Source: Salibacter halophilus (lineage in GTDB: Bacteria > Bacteroidota > Bacteroidia > Flavobacteriales_G > Salibacteraceae). From it: a DNA stretch of 64,000 bases. Positions 43,284 through 51,769 of this stretch are shown piece after piece. The notes beneath the pieces were generated by a model. That model searched no databases. It was not told the origin of the DNA and worked only from the letters and a program-made list of their open reading frames with translations. Within the stretch, counting starts at the first letter, position 1; each line of letters opens with the position of its first letter. The stretch is from NCBI RefSeq assembly GCF_008806325.1, contig NZ_WACR01000002.1, forward strand, positions 248,001-312,000, written 5' to 3'. The position numbers were made by a program, and so were the translations under genes.

Positions 43284-44996
43284 CTAAAAAATGTTACCAT
43301 TGGCATTTTTCTCAGGAAAATAGAAATCCTCAACATCAAACATTCTTTTTAAAGAATAATTTGTAGGAAAAGTATATAGTTTAGATGTAGTAAATGACTT
43401 TACTTCAGCACTTTCCTTTTTTGAAGTGTATAACACTAATCTCAATTCGCTCAAGTCGTTCAAATTCAGACCTTCAACTCTTTTAAAACCAGCAGAGTGA
43501 AGCAATACCAAGTTAGAAGTATCAGGTTTTAATGGTGAATAATATCTCTCTGCAGAATTTCCATTTTTATCGATCAATAGGATTCTAACACTTCTGGGAC
43601 TGAAATTAGGCTTCACTTTAAATCCAAAATATTTAAACTTGGCTAAATCATTATTTTCTAATGTTAAATGAACAGAATGAGCATTTAAGTCAGCTGTATC
43701 ATTTTCTACAATGAAGTAGTCTTCATTCAAATACTCAACATTTTTATATTCATTAAATGAACCAAATTGAGAATATGAAGTATCAGGAGTTATGTCATTG
43801 AAAGATTCACCTGAAACAGATCCTATGTAGAAACTCTTCCCTGAATAATTCGCATAATAATCAACTGAATTTAACTCCCCAATATCAGAAAGTTTGACAG
43901 AATGAAACACTCGTTTGTGTATAGGAATATTAAATTCCCTGGTATTTTCAATATTAATAATGTCTTTATATTGATTAGTATAATTAAAAACAATTGACAT
44001 TGGGTAAGTATCAATCCAATAAGGATGAGGAGGACCTAAAACACTAAAGAATAATAAGCTATCACTGATTCTCTCAATTGGAAAATGTTTGATAATAATC
44101 TTTGATCTCTTCTCAATTTCACTTATCCAACTACTATCTTTGTCAATACTATTCAATGATGAAAATAGCATCATGTCATAAATTGCATAGTGTGTTGACT
44201 CTATTGTTTTAGGATTAAGCATGTAATAAGTCCAGGAATTATCTTTGTAATAATATTTTTCAGCCAATTTAAAAAAGGCTTGTTTCCCGCTATTGAAAAG
44301 TTTTTCAAGCTCTTCATCATTTGATAAAATAGATAATTGTTTTATCGCAATCATGCTAAATAGAAATCCATTTAACACATAATATGCATCTTCATTATTT
44401 GTATTAAAAGAAGCATATTCTAAGCACCAATCAGAACCATTTTCAGAAACTAAGCAGCCTCCCTGGAAAGTTGGCAGGGTCAGAGATTTTTTCACTCTAT
44501 TATATTCATAGAGGAAAGTTGAATCCTGAAAAATTTGATATCCTTTATAAAAGCTAATTGCAATAGTAGAATTAGCCATTCCAGACCACCAATTTCCCTT
44601 TTGAAATTCACGATGCTTAAAACCATAAGCATATGTTGTCACTTCTCCAGTGTCAATTCTATATTTATAATTCTTCAAAAAGTTTAGATATTCAAATCCA
44701 ATATCAAGGAGTACTGAATCATTTAGTTTGTCTCCATAATAAAGTGAATAATAAGCCTGTCTTCCAATATCCAGAGGGTGGTATTTTTTAAATAAAGTCG
44801 AATCTTTAAATGATGTTTTAATAATTTGATCGTTATACCCCCAAAAAAATGGAGTCCTGAAATCTAATTCCTTGTTTTTATCAAAATTAAACAGTTTCTT
44901 CTTCACAGAATCATCATTAGCACTTTTGCTGGAATAGGGAGAATCACAGGCGGAATAAAATGTGATAATAAAAAGTACTATTAATGTGTATTTCAT
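43284..44996 (-). CDS. D-glucuronyl C5-epimerase-like lipoprotein
   Basis: About 570 residues from the ATG at 44996, which opens a lipoprotein signal (MKYTLIVLFIITFYSAC). The central region carries the C5-epimerase C-terminal pattern: HPLDIGRQAYYSLYYG, NWWSGMANSTIAISFYKGYQIF, EYASFNTNNEDAYYVLNGFLFSMIAI and ESTHYAIYDMML. Relatives convert D-glucuronate to L-iduronate in heparan-type chains. A beta-rich C-terminal part follows. The location inside a polysaccharide cluster fits polymer modification in the periplasm or at the outer membrane. The AT content is markedly higher than in flanking core genes. Confidence 0.65.
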   Translation of the reverse strand: MKYTLIVLFIITFYSACDSPYSSKSANDDSVKKKLFNFDKNKELDFRTPFFWGYNDQIIKTSFKDSTLFKKYHPLDIGRQAYYSLYYGDKLNDSVLLDIGFEYLNFLKNYKYRIDTGEVTTYAYGFKHREFQKGNWWSGMANSTIAISFYKGYQIFQDSTFLYEYNRVKKSLTLPTFQGGCLVSENGSDWCLEYASFNTNNEDAYYVLNGFLFSMIAIKQLSILSNDEELEKLFNSGKQAFFKLAEKYYYKDNSWTYYMLNPKTIESTHYAIYDMMLFSSLNSIDKDSSWISEIEKRSKIIIKHFPIERISDSLLFFSVLGPPHPYWIDTYPMSIVFNYTNQYKDIINIENTREFNIPIHKRVFHSVKLSDIGELNSVDYYANYSGKSFYIGSVSGESFNDITPDTSYSQFGSFNEYKNVEYLNEDYFIVENDTADLNAHSVHLTLENNDLAKFKYFGFKVKPNFSPRSVRILLIDKNGNSAERYYSPLKPDTSNLVLLHSAGFKRVEGLNLNDLSELRLVLYTSKKESAEVKSFTTSKLYTFPTNYSLKRMFDVEDFYFPEKNANGNIF

Positions 44997-45057
44997 ACTA
45001 GTTAAAAATAAAGGGATTAAAACATCACTTTGAAAAACCAAAAAACACTACTGCTTT

Positions 45058-46173
45058 TTATGTGTTAATGAGTCTCCTGTAAAGATCTATTAAAACTTGA
45101 GACTCTTTTTGCCAGTTGAGCATATTTACCTCCCTTAACCCTTTTTCTACTCTTTCACTTAATTGCTTTTGATCACTAATCATATCGTCAATGCTTTTTG
45201 ATATCTTCTCACTATCTGAAGGGTCTGTAAATTTAGCAACACTATGAAAGTTCTCTTTCCAATACGCGATATCTGACATTAATATAGGTAAACCTGCAGC
45301 CATATATTCAAAGGCTTTATTTGGTAGAGCAATTTTATGGTTTTTGATGTCCTTATCAAATAGAATTAAACCAATGAGCCCTTTCTCTTTTAAGAAAGTA
45401 TAGACTTGCTTGCTATCCTTAAATCCCCAATAGCAAACCTTACTCCAACCTTTTGAACGTTTACATATGGTCATATAGTCCTTAGACTCCCACTCTCCAA
45501 ATAAGTGTAAAACTTTAATCTGATAAGATTTACCAACTGCATCAATCATCTCCTTTATATTCCTTGCTGAAGTAAGCCCTCCAGCATAAACGGCACCTTT
45601 TTCAGCCTTTTGCATTTCTGGACTAAGTTCTTCACCCTTAAAATTATCAAGTATCGGTAAGTTTCTGATAAGAACCTTTTCATTTTGAATATACCTTTCC
45701 AACAGTGGCTCTGCTACAGAAATTACTGCGTCCAACTGCTTTGAAACATTAAGTTCATATTTTTCAAATACTTTAGAAACGAAATTTCTAACAAATTGAA
45801 AAGGGATCCACTCTTTATCGATAATTGATGCAGGAGTATTTTCATGTGCATCATAAATCACCAACTTACCTAACTTTTTTAACTTTAGTGCTATAGGTAA
45901 TAGCTCAGGATCATGAATATGATAAAGCTGACTATTAATTTCAACTGCCCTTTGATAGCAATCTTTAGAAAGTTTAAAAATACGATCGATTCGAGATGAG
46001 GGTTTTCTAACACCATGTATTTGGACACCTTCAATTGTAACGTCTTTTTCCATTTGGCATATTAAATGGACGTCAAACCCCTTATCTACTAGTGATTTAC
46101 ACTCCTTTTGAAATATTCTTATGTCATTCCAGGAATGAACTGAAGTTATGTGACAAACACTGGTTTTCATCAA
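45058..46173 (-). CDS. Glycosyltransferase (GT-B, family 4 type)
   Basis: A 371-residue enzyme: MKTSVCHITSVHSWNDIRIFQKECKSLVDKGFDVHLI at the N-terminus, YHIHDPELLPIALKLKKLGKLVIYDAHENTPASI, VYAGGLTSARNIKEMIDA and the C-terminal LPNKAFEYMAAGLPILMSDIAYWKE donor site. The acceptor is unknown. It begins the run toward the epimerase and WbuB-like genes; a TATGTTTG element lies 28 bases upstream of its start. Confidence 0.88.
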   Translation of the reverse strand: MMKTSVCHITSVHSWNDIRIFQKECKSLVDKGFDVHLICQMEKDVTIEGVQIHGVRKPSSRIDRIFKLSKDCYQRAVEINSQLYHIHDPELLPIALKLKKLGKLVIYDAHENTPASIIDKEWIPFQFVRNFVSKVFEKYELNVSKQLDAVISVAEPLLERYIQNEKVLIRNLPILDNFKGEELSPEMQKAEKGAVYAGGLTSARNIKEMIDAVGKSYQIKVLHLFGEWESKDYMTICKRSKGWSKVCYWGFKDSKQVYTFLKEKGLIGLILFDKDIKNHKIALPNKAFEYMAAGLPILMSDIAYWKENFHSVAKFTDPSDSEKISKSIDDMISDQKQLSERVEKGLREVNMLNWQKESQVLIDLYRRLINT

Positions 46174-46200
46174 CTATAGAACTATTTTTAATAAAATCTG

Positions 46201-46222
46201 CAAACATAAGCATCAATGCTTA
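46201..46222 (-). promoter_or_regulatory. TATGTTTG element and adjacent palindrome in a divergent region
   Basis: On the minus strand TATGTTTG (46208-46201) matches the -7 consensus for the glycosyltransferase gene. Directly upstream is the dyad TAAGCAT-CA-ATGCTTA (46207-46222), between this promoter and the divergent chain-length gene. It may be a regulator binding site. Confidence 0.4.
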
Positions 46223-46261
46223 TTCTACTTAGCAGAATTCATTTAATTTGCAATTGTAAAT

Positions 46262-47008
46262 ATGACATACATGAAAGAAGAGGAAATCAATATAAGCTCA
46301 TTACTCAAGTTTATCGCAAAAACAATTAAGAGTCACTTTCTTCTTATTTTAATAGCTGGAATAAGTGGAGCTATTATTGGATACAGTTTTTATTCTTTCA
46401 AAACCCCTGTTTATAAAACATCTGCAATTTTTCAATCTACTCTATTACATCCCTTTGAAGTTCAAAGCACGGTAAATCAACTAAATGACCAATTAAAAAA
46501 CTCATCATCTGAATTTCAATCACTTAAATTTTGCAGAAATATTGAGATTATTGCCCCATCGAACATTAAACCTGAAGAGGATGATTTTGAGAAAAGCAAA
46601 ATGCACTTCATAACAATTGCAATTGAAACCGTCAATCCTGAAGCTTCATATAAAATGAGTAATGAATTAGTTTCAATTTTTAAAGATAACTCTAAGCTCA
46701 GTGAAATGTTTGAAAGCAGAAAAGCTGTTTTAACTAGACATATTTCGAGACTCGAGAAAAAGTTATCAGACGAGTCCCGCAATAATTTAAATAATGTTAC
46801 AATTCAGAATTTGTCTCAATCTGAAAAAAGTCTTTTCACTGAACTGGCAGAAGTAGAATTAGCTTTAAGTGAATTATCAATTCTCAAAGAAATCAAGCCC
46901 TTTTATACTCCAACTAATCGTGTATCAAGTCCTTCTCTATTTATAATTATTGGTGCTTTAGGAGTTATTATACTCACTTTCATTGTCCGCTGGATTATCA
47001 AGAGTTGA
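46262..47008 (+). CDS. Wzz-like chain-length determinant protein
   Basis: A 248-residue protein with a membrane span near each end (SHFLLILIAGISGAIIGYSFY and SLFIIIGALGVIILTFIV) and a periplasmic coiled-coil region between (LTRHISRLEKKLSDESRNN ... EKSLFTELAEVELALSELS), the plan of polysaccharide co-polymerases. No C-terminal tyrosine kinase is attached. It is the only plus-strand gene of the cluster and its last 51 bases overlap the convergent polymerase candidate. ATG at 46262 or 46271. Confidence 0.72.
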   Translation: MTYMKEEEINISSLLKFIAKTIKSHFLLILIAGISGAIIGYSFYSFKTPVYKTSAIFQSTLLHPFEVQSTVNQLNDQLKNSSSEFQSLKFCRNIEIIAPSNIKPEEDDFEKSKMHFITIAIETVNPEASYKMSNELVSIFKDNSKLSEMFESRKAVLTRHISRLEKKLSDESRNNLNNVTIQNLSQSEKSLFTELAEVELALSELSILKEIKPFYTPTNRVSSPSLFIIIGALGVIILTFIVRWIIKS

Positions 47009-48265
47009 TTTTGCAGTTTGGTTTAAAAAGATCATTGAGAATAAAATCAGGGCAAAACCACCATGAGTAAGCATTGACGTAAACAGTCCTGAGTTTAATA
47101 ATGTGAATATAAACAGGAAATATAGTCCGAAAAAACCAGCACTAATATTCAACGAATCAAAAAACATAAACATCAATGCAACAAGGACAGTGATAAAAAA
47201 TAATCCAACGTAACCAAGGTTAATAACAGAATCACTAATAAAACCACTATTTGCATTTACGCTCTCCTCTCCAAAATAAATAAGTCCAATCATCGAAGCT
47301 GGTTCAAATGGGTACGGATAATCAAAAAAGCTACTCATAAAGCTATAACCGTAATATAGATTTTCTCCTTCAAAAAAATCAAGATAAGCCTGATTTAAAT
47401 ATGCAGGAAGAAAAAACACTCTTCTAACCATTAGAGAGTTCAACATCAACTCACCATTCGAGGCAGCAATAGTTCCTATCAAAGTGAATACTAATATTCC
47501 ACTCAGGAGCAATGTAAACTGATAATCATGCTTTTTAACCAAAGCAAATCCTAAGACTACAACTGCTGAAAAAATAATACTCTTATGCGGTGTCAATGTA
47601 AACATGAGTATCATTAGTGTTACTCCTACTAAACCTAACCAGTAACGCTTATGCAAAAGATAGTAAGCTATCATCATAGGCAGTAAAACTTTAACATATG
47701 GAGATAGCAAGTACCCTAAAAAGGGAATATTTACATGTGAAACCTCTTTCCTTATCTCATAGATAGCCCCACTAAAAGTAAAAAGGCTTAAATCAAAATG
47801 AAAGTCATATATAATTGCGAATGGAATAAAGCCTATTACAGATAACAACAAAAAAACTAATGACTGCTCCCTGATAGATAGGATTGGCATTCTTAGGTTG
47901 GGTATTCGAAACATGTCCCACGATAATAAAGCTATAAATAATAAAACCATCAATGATGGAATAATGGTGTACTCCCTATGCATCCACAAAATAATATTGG
48001 GAATCAAAAACAGAATTTGAAAAACACCACTAACAATTCTTAAGAAACTCGACCCAATTGAAAACAATAAAAATAAGGATCCACCAAATAAGACTATAGC
48101 TATCAAAAGCTCTAAAACTGTGACCCCATCACTAGTAAAGCCAGAATATTCGTAATGCTTAACCAAAAAATTAGGATATAGAATATTCATCATTATAAAA
48201 AAGGCAACTAATAAAAGCAGTTGTATAAACCTATTTATACTTGTTTTCTTAATAACGTACTCCAT
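46958..48265 (-). CDS. Candidate polysaccharide polymerase (Wzy-like)
   Basis: A 435-residue integral membrane protein with about twelve hydrophobic segments, and a periplasmic loop near residues 265-330 (RRVFFLPAYLNQAYLDFFEGENLYYGYSFM). No close family motif is visible, which is usual for Wzy proteins. The position between the flippase and glycosyltransferase genes supports the call; the O-antigen ligase-like protein at 39713 is the alternative polymerase. Confidence 0.55.
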   Translation of the reverse strand: MEYVIKKTSINRFIQLLLLVAFFIMMNILYPNFLVKHYEYSGFTSDGVTVLELLIAIVLFGGSLFLLFSIGSSFLRIVSGVFQILFLIPNIILWMHREYTIIPSLMVLLFIALLSWDMFRIPNLRMPILSIREQSLVFLLLSVIGFIPFAIIYDFHFDLSLFTFSGAIYEIRKEVSHVNIPFLGYLLSPYVKVLLPMMIAYYLLHKRYWLGLVGVTLMILMFTLTPHKSIIFSAVVVLGFALVKKHDYQFTLLLSGILVFTLIGTIAASNGELMLNSLMVRRVFFLPAYLNQAYLDFFEGENLYYGYSFMSSFFDYPYPFEPASMIGLIYFGEESVNANSGFISDSVINLGYVGLFFITVLVALMFMFFDSLNISAGFFGLYFLFIFTLLNSGLFTSMLTHGGFALILFSMIFLNQTAKSTLDNPADNESEYNNS

Positions 48266-48272
48266 TTTATTG

Positions 48273-49544
48273 CTACCTTTTTAAAATTCCCTTTTCATAT
48301 TCTCTTAAACTATATAATGTTAATACGAAGTATACTGAATAAGCTAATACTTCAAAAAGGACTAACATCTTAATAAATAAATCAAAATCAACACTCCTGT
48401 AAAAATATAGAGTCAACATTAAAATAACGTACAGCACTGGAAAAATAAGTGCCAACTTCAATCTTTTTAGAGCAATTAATAATTGACCAAAGGGTGAAAT
48501 CATAAATTTAAAAACAAATCCAAAAATTAAAATTGTAGCTAACTCTCCAGACCGCTTCCAGCTCTCTCCAAAAAAGAAGACAAACAGATCTTCACCAAAT
48601 GTGCTAATTATCAAAATCACAAATATGCCTATTGAAAGGAGAATTTTAATTATAGTAGAAAACTCATTCTTAAGGGACTCTCTGGTATTTATTTTATGCG
48701 CAATACGTTGAAAGTATACATTGCTCAAAGTCATAGATAATAGAGACAATGGCACGAATAAATACTGTCTTGAAAAGTTATAATACCCAGTTTGCTCAAC
48801 TGTAAAAAAAATCGTTATCATGAAAATAATGATGTGACTAGCAGTATCATTTAAAAAAGTTGATAAGACATTTAATCTAGGAAACTGCTTATATGTTCTA
48901 GCAACTCGAATTATTCTATCAACAGATATCTTTTCTTTGAAAAAACCAGATATACTCAAAAATATAAGCACCAAACCTATAAAGGCTAACCACCCTGAAA
49001 AGTACCCAAAAACCAAACCATCCTTTAATCCCCAATAACCTAGAAGTACAGTGAAAATTGAAATCCCCCCCCCCTGTACAACCTTAGCAATAGCATTTTT
49101 TGAATACAATCTGTTTCTATTCAACCAGTAATTAAATGGTTTGAAAAGTGCCATTACCCATAATAATGGTGGAATAATATATATAGTGTTACCTAAAATC
49201 TCTGCATTCAATAACTTTAGAATATCACCTTTGAAAAGGAAAATAATCAAGAGTATTAACAGCGATATTAAAAGCGAAATAAAAGCAGCTAACCTAACCA
49301 GAGCTTTAGAGTCAGATCCTTTTTTAGGAAGCATAACAGCCATTTCATATCTGCCTCCCGCTACATTACTTATAGAACTAACAACTGCTGATACAATTGC
49401 AAAAACCCCAAACTGTTCAGGAGTATACAATCTTGAAATAATTGGAGAAAACAATAGAGGAAGTGCTGAAGCAATCAACGTTCCAGAAAAAAGCGTAGAA
49501 AAGTCCTTTATAAAATCATTTTTAAAAAACTTCCTTATACCCAT
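48273..49544 (-). CDS. Wzx-type polysaccharide flippase containing a G10 tract
   Basis: A 423-residue protein with about twelve membrane spans; start FFKNDFIKDFSTLFSGTLIASALPLLFSPIISRLYTPEQFGVFAIV is typical of MATE/PST-superfamily repeat-unit flippases. The coding strand carries ten consecutive G (49074-49065), encoding Gln-Gly-Gly-Gly around residue 158. Gaining or losing one G would shift the frame and truncate the protein, so the gene is probably phase variable. It is currently in frame (on). Strongly AT-rich otherwise. Confidence 0.87.
   Translation of the reverse strand: MGIRKFFKNDFIKDFSTLFSGTLIASALPLLFSPIISRLYTPEQFGVFAIVSAVVSSISNVAGGRYEMAVMLPKKGSDSKALVRLAAFISLLISLLILLIIFLFKGDILKLLNAEILGNTIYIIPPLLWVMALFKPFNYWLNRNRLYSKNAIAKVVQGGGISIFTVLLGYWGLKDGLVFGYFSGWLAFIGLVLIFLSISGFFKEKISVDRIIRVARTYKQFPRLNVLSTFLNDTASHIIIFMITIFFTVEQTGYYNFSRQYLFVPLSLLSMTLSNVYFQRIAHKINTRESLKNEFSTIIKILLSIGIFVILIISTFGEDLFVFFFGESWKRSGELATILIFGFVFKFMISPFGQLLIALKRLKLALIFPVLYVILMLTLYFYRSVDFDLFIKMLVLFEVLAYSVYFVLTLYSLREYEKGILKR
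49065..49074 (-). repeat. Homopolymer of ten G (coding strand)
   Basis: Ten C on the plus strand inside the flippase gene, the only G/C run of this length in the window and conspicuous in AT-rich DNA. Such tracts change length by slipped-strand mispairing. Confidence 0.97.
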
Positions 49545-49839
49545 TTGATAAATTTAGACTTTTCACCATCTCCTAATAAACCTACTATAATCAACAAGGA
49601 CTTCAAGTTTAACTCAAAGTTGGTTCAAGTTAATGCAAAAGCAAATTAATATAGAAATACTCCAACACAAGAAGGATTCTATTATCAAATCTGAAGTACT
49701 TTGTATCATCTACATTTTTCAATATTCAAATTGCTATTACATTAAATAATACAAACATATCCTACTTCTCTTATCTAAACCTACATCAAAAAGACCTCAA
49801 GTTAAATACTATCTACAATATACTTTGCCAGATTAACCA
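49545..49839. other. AT-rich intergenic gap between the two flippase genes
   Basis: About 295 bases, extremely AT-rich, without a supported gene, hairpin terminator or exact TAnnTTTG promoter on the minus strand close to the flippase start. It may be a junction between cluster modules. Confidence 0.4.
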
Positions 49840-51174
49840 TCAAAGTTCCTTGAGCGATTTCCTAATACTGAGAGGTGAGGCTATTGCGATAATATTGAGT
49901 TTTTTCTTAACTACAATTGCACTGATTATATTCCATACTGCTGTACTAATTGCTGTTGAAATAGCTGCCCCTTCCATTCCGTACTCAGGAACGAGTATTA
50001 TGTTCAGAACCAGGTTTAATATAGCTGTCACAATTAAAACATACTGACTATAGACCTGGTTACCTGTCATTTGCAATAAGTACATTACAGATCCTGAAAG
50101 TGAATTCACCAACTGACCACATATTAATATTATGAGAGCTGACTTAGCTAAGGTGAAAGACTCTCCAAACAACCCTAAAAAGAAATCGCTGAATGAAATG
50201 ATCACAATTGTTACCGGAATAAGTGCTATAAAGACTAAGTTGGCACTATTAGTGACAATTGATTGCAGGTTTTTCATTTCTTTCATTTCATAAGCATGAG
50301 CCATTTTGGGTGCTGTAATGGCATTCACAGAAAAAAGTGCCAGTGTCGTAAGGTTAGCAATCTTCAGCGCTATATGATAATGACCAATACTTTCCTCACT
50401 TACATAAATTGCTAGAACAAACTGATCTGTCCATCCCATGATGAGGAACAACATGCCACTGATCAACATCGGGAAGCCGCGCTTGATGAGATCTGTATAC
50501 GAATACCTGTGCTCTGACCGAAACTTACCGAGTTGGGATTGCCTGTACCAAATAGCAAAGCTGTAAATACAAGTAAATACTAACGCAATATTGTATAACC
50601 AAAACATTACGGTAGGATATGGATACATCAATCCAATTGTAACAACCATTAAAATGGTGAGTCCTGAGGGAAAAATGCGATCGAGAGAAACATATTGCTC
50701 TACTTTTCCCTGTGATCTCAATGCCTCTCCATTCAACCTTGTAAGAGCTAATGGTATAATGCCGAGTATGGCAATTCTTAAATACGGAAGACTATTGGGT
50801 TTTTCAAAAACCTTTTCTGCAATATACGGTAGAACAAACCATCCTATTGATGTTAAGAGTATCCCCCAAACAAAAATCGAAAAGGCTGTTTTTTTATAAT
50901 CGCTTTTAAGTTTTCCCTGTTGGTCTTGAATTGGTTTTGAGGATGATATTTGAAGAAAAGAGATATCCAATCCTCCCTTCGCAATAGCAGCTCCAACCAT
51001 GAGTACCATCTGTCCAATTGCAAATAACCCAAATACTTCTGGACCATAGATTTGAGCTACGGCTATATTAAATAAATAAGTCAGCCCCATTCCAATAAGC
51101 CTGACAACAAGAGTTGAAAAGCTTTTACTTAATATACCAGTCTTTTGAACAGTGCTTTTATCGTTTGTAGACAA
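49840..51174 (-). CDS. Second Wzx-type flippase
   Basis: A 444-residue protein with about fourteen hydrophobic segments; GILSKSFSTLVVRLIGMGLTYLFNIAVAQIYGPEVFGLFAIGQMVLMVGAAIAKGGLDISFLQ at the start and paired repeats in the C-terminal half (MEGAAISTAISTAVWNIISAIVVKKKL) fit the oligosaccharide flippase family. Its sequence differs from the other flippase in the cluster, so they are not a recent duplication. The gap to the acetyltransferase stop is nine bases. Confidence 0.85.
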   Translation of the reverse strand: MSTNDKSTVQKTGILSKSFSTLVVRLIGMGLTYLFNIAVAQIYGPEVFGLFAIGQMVLMVGAAIAKGGLDISFLQISSSKPIQDQQGKLKSDYKKTAFSIFVWGILLTSIGWFVLPYIAEKVFEKPNSLPYLRIAILGIIPLALTRLNGEALRSQGKVEQYVSLDRIFPSGLTILMVVTIGLMYPYPTVMFWLYNIALVFTCIYSFAIWYRQSQLGKFRSEHRYSYTDLIKRGFPMLISGMLFLIMGWTDQFVLAIYVSEESIGHYHIALKIANLTTLALFSVNAITAPKMAHAYEMKEMKNLQSIVTNSANLVFIALIPVTIVIISFSDFFLGLFGESFTLAKSALIILICGQLVNSLSGSVMYLLQMTGNQVYSQYVLIVTAILNLVLNIILVPEYGMEGAAISTAISTAVWNIISAIVVKKKLNIIAIASPLSIRKSLKEL

Positions 51175-51183
51175 CTTATTGAG

Positions 51184-51768
51184 TTATTGGATTTTCTTCA
51201 CCACTCCATCTTTGAGAGAATACTCTTCACCACTTTCAGGACATTTAGCGACACCATCCTCATCAAAGTGCAGGCGGTGACCGTATTCACTCATCCAGCC
51301 TATTTGTTTGGCCGGATTTCCAACTAAAAGTGCGTAATCAGGAACGGTTTTAGTCACAACTGCTCCTGCTCCAATGAATGCGAATTTTCCAATATCGTGA
51401 CCGCAAACAATCGTTGCATTAGCACCTATACTGGCTCCGCGTTTCACTGTTGTTCTTTCGTATTGTCCTCTGCGAACTACATTACTTCTGGGGTTTGTGA
51501 TGTTGGTGAACACGCAACTGGGACCTAAAAAAACATCATCTTCACAATTGACACCTGTGTAGATAGATACATTGTTTTGAACTTTCACATTATTACCCAA
51601 ATGCACATCAGGAGATACAACTACGTTTTGCCCGATGTTGCATTTTTCTCCCAAAACACAATTTTTCATCAAATGCGAAAAGTGCCAGATTTTAGTTCCG
51701 GCACCAATTTCACAACCTTCGTCAACTACTGCGGTTTCGTGCGCAAAATATTTTTGGTCAGATCCCAT
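51184..51768 (-). CDS. Left-handed beta-helix acetyltransferase (WbpD/WlbB-like)
   Basis: A 194-residue hexapeptide-repeat enzyme: IGAGTKIWHFSHLMKNCVLGEKCNIGQNVVVSPDVHLGNNVKVQNNVSIYTGV, then SIGANATIVCGHDIGKFAFIGAGAVVTKTVPDYALLVGNPAKQIGW, followed by a short CPESGEEYSL tail. It matches the N-acetyltransferases that complete UDP-2,3-diacetamido uronic acids. A GGTCAGATCC word abuts the start codon (51756-51765) and encodes Gly-Ser-Asp-Gln after Met. The gene follows rny by one base. Confidence 0.9.
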   Translation of the reverse strand: MGSDQKYFAHETAVVDEGCEIGAGTKIWHFSHLMKNCVLGEKCNIGQNVVVSPDVHLGNNVKVQNNVSIYTGVNCEDDVFLGPSCVFTNITNPRSNVVRRGQYERTTVKRGASIGANATIVCGHDIGKFAFIGAGAVVTKTVPDYALLVGNPAKQIGWMSEYGHRLHFDEDGVAKCPESGEEYSLKDGVVKKIQ

Positions 51769-51769
51769 C

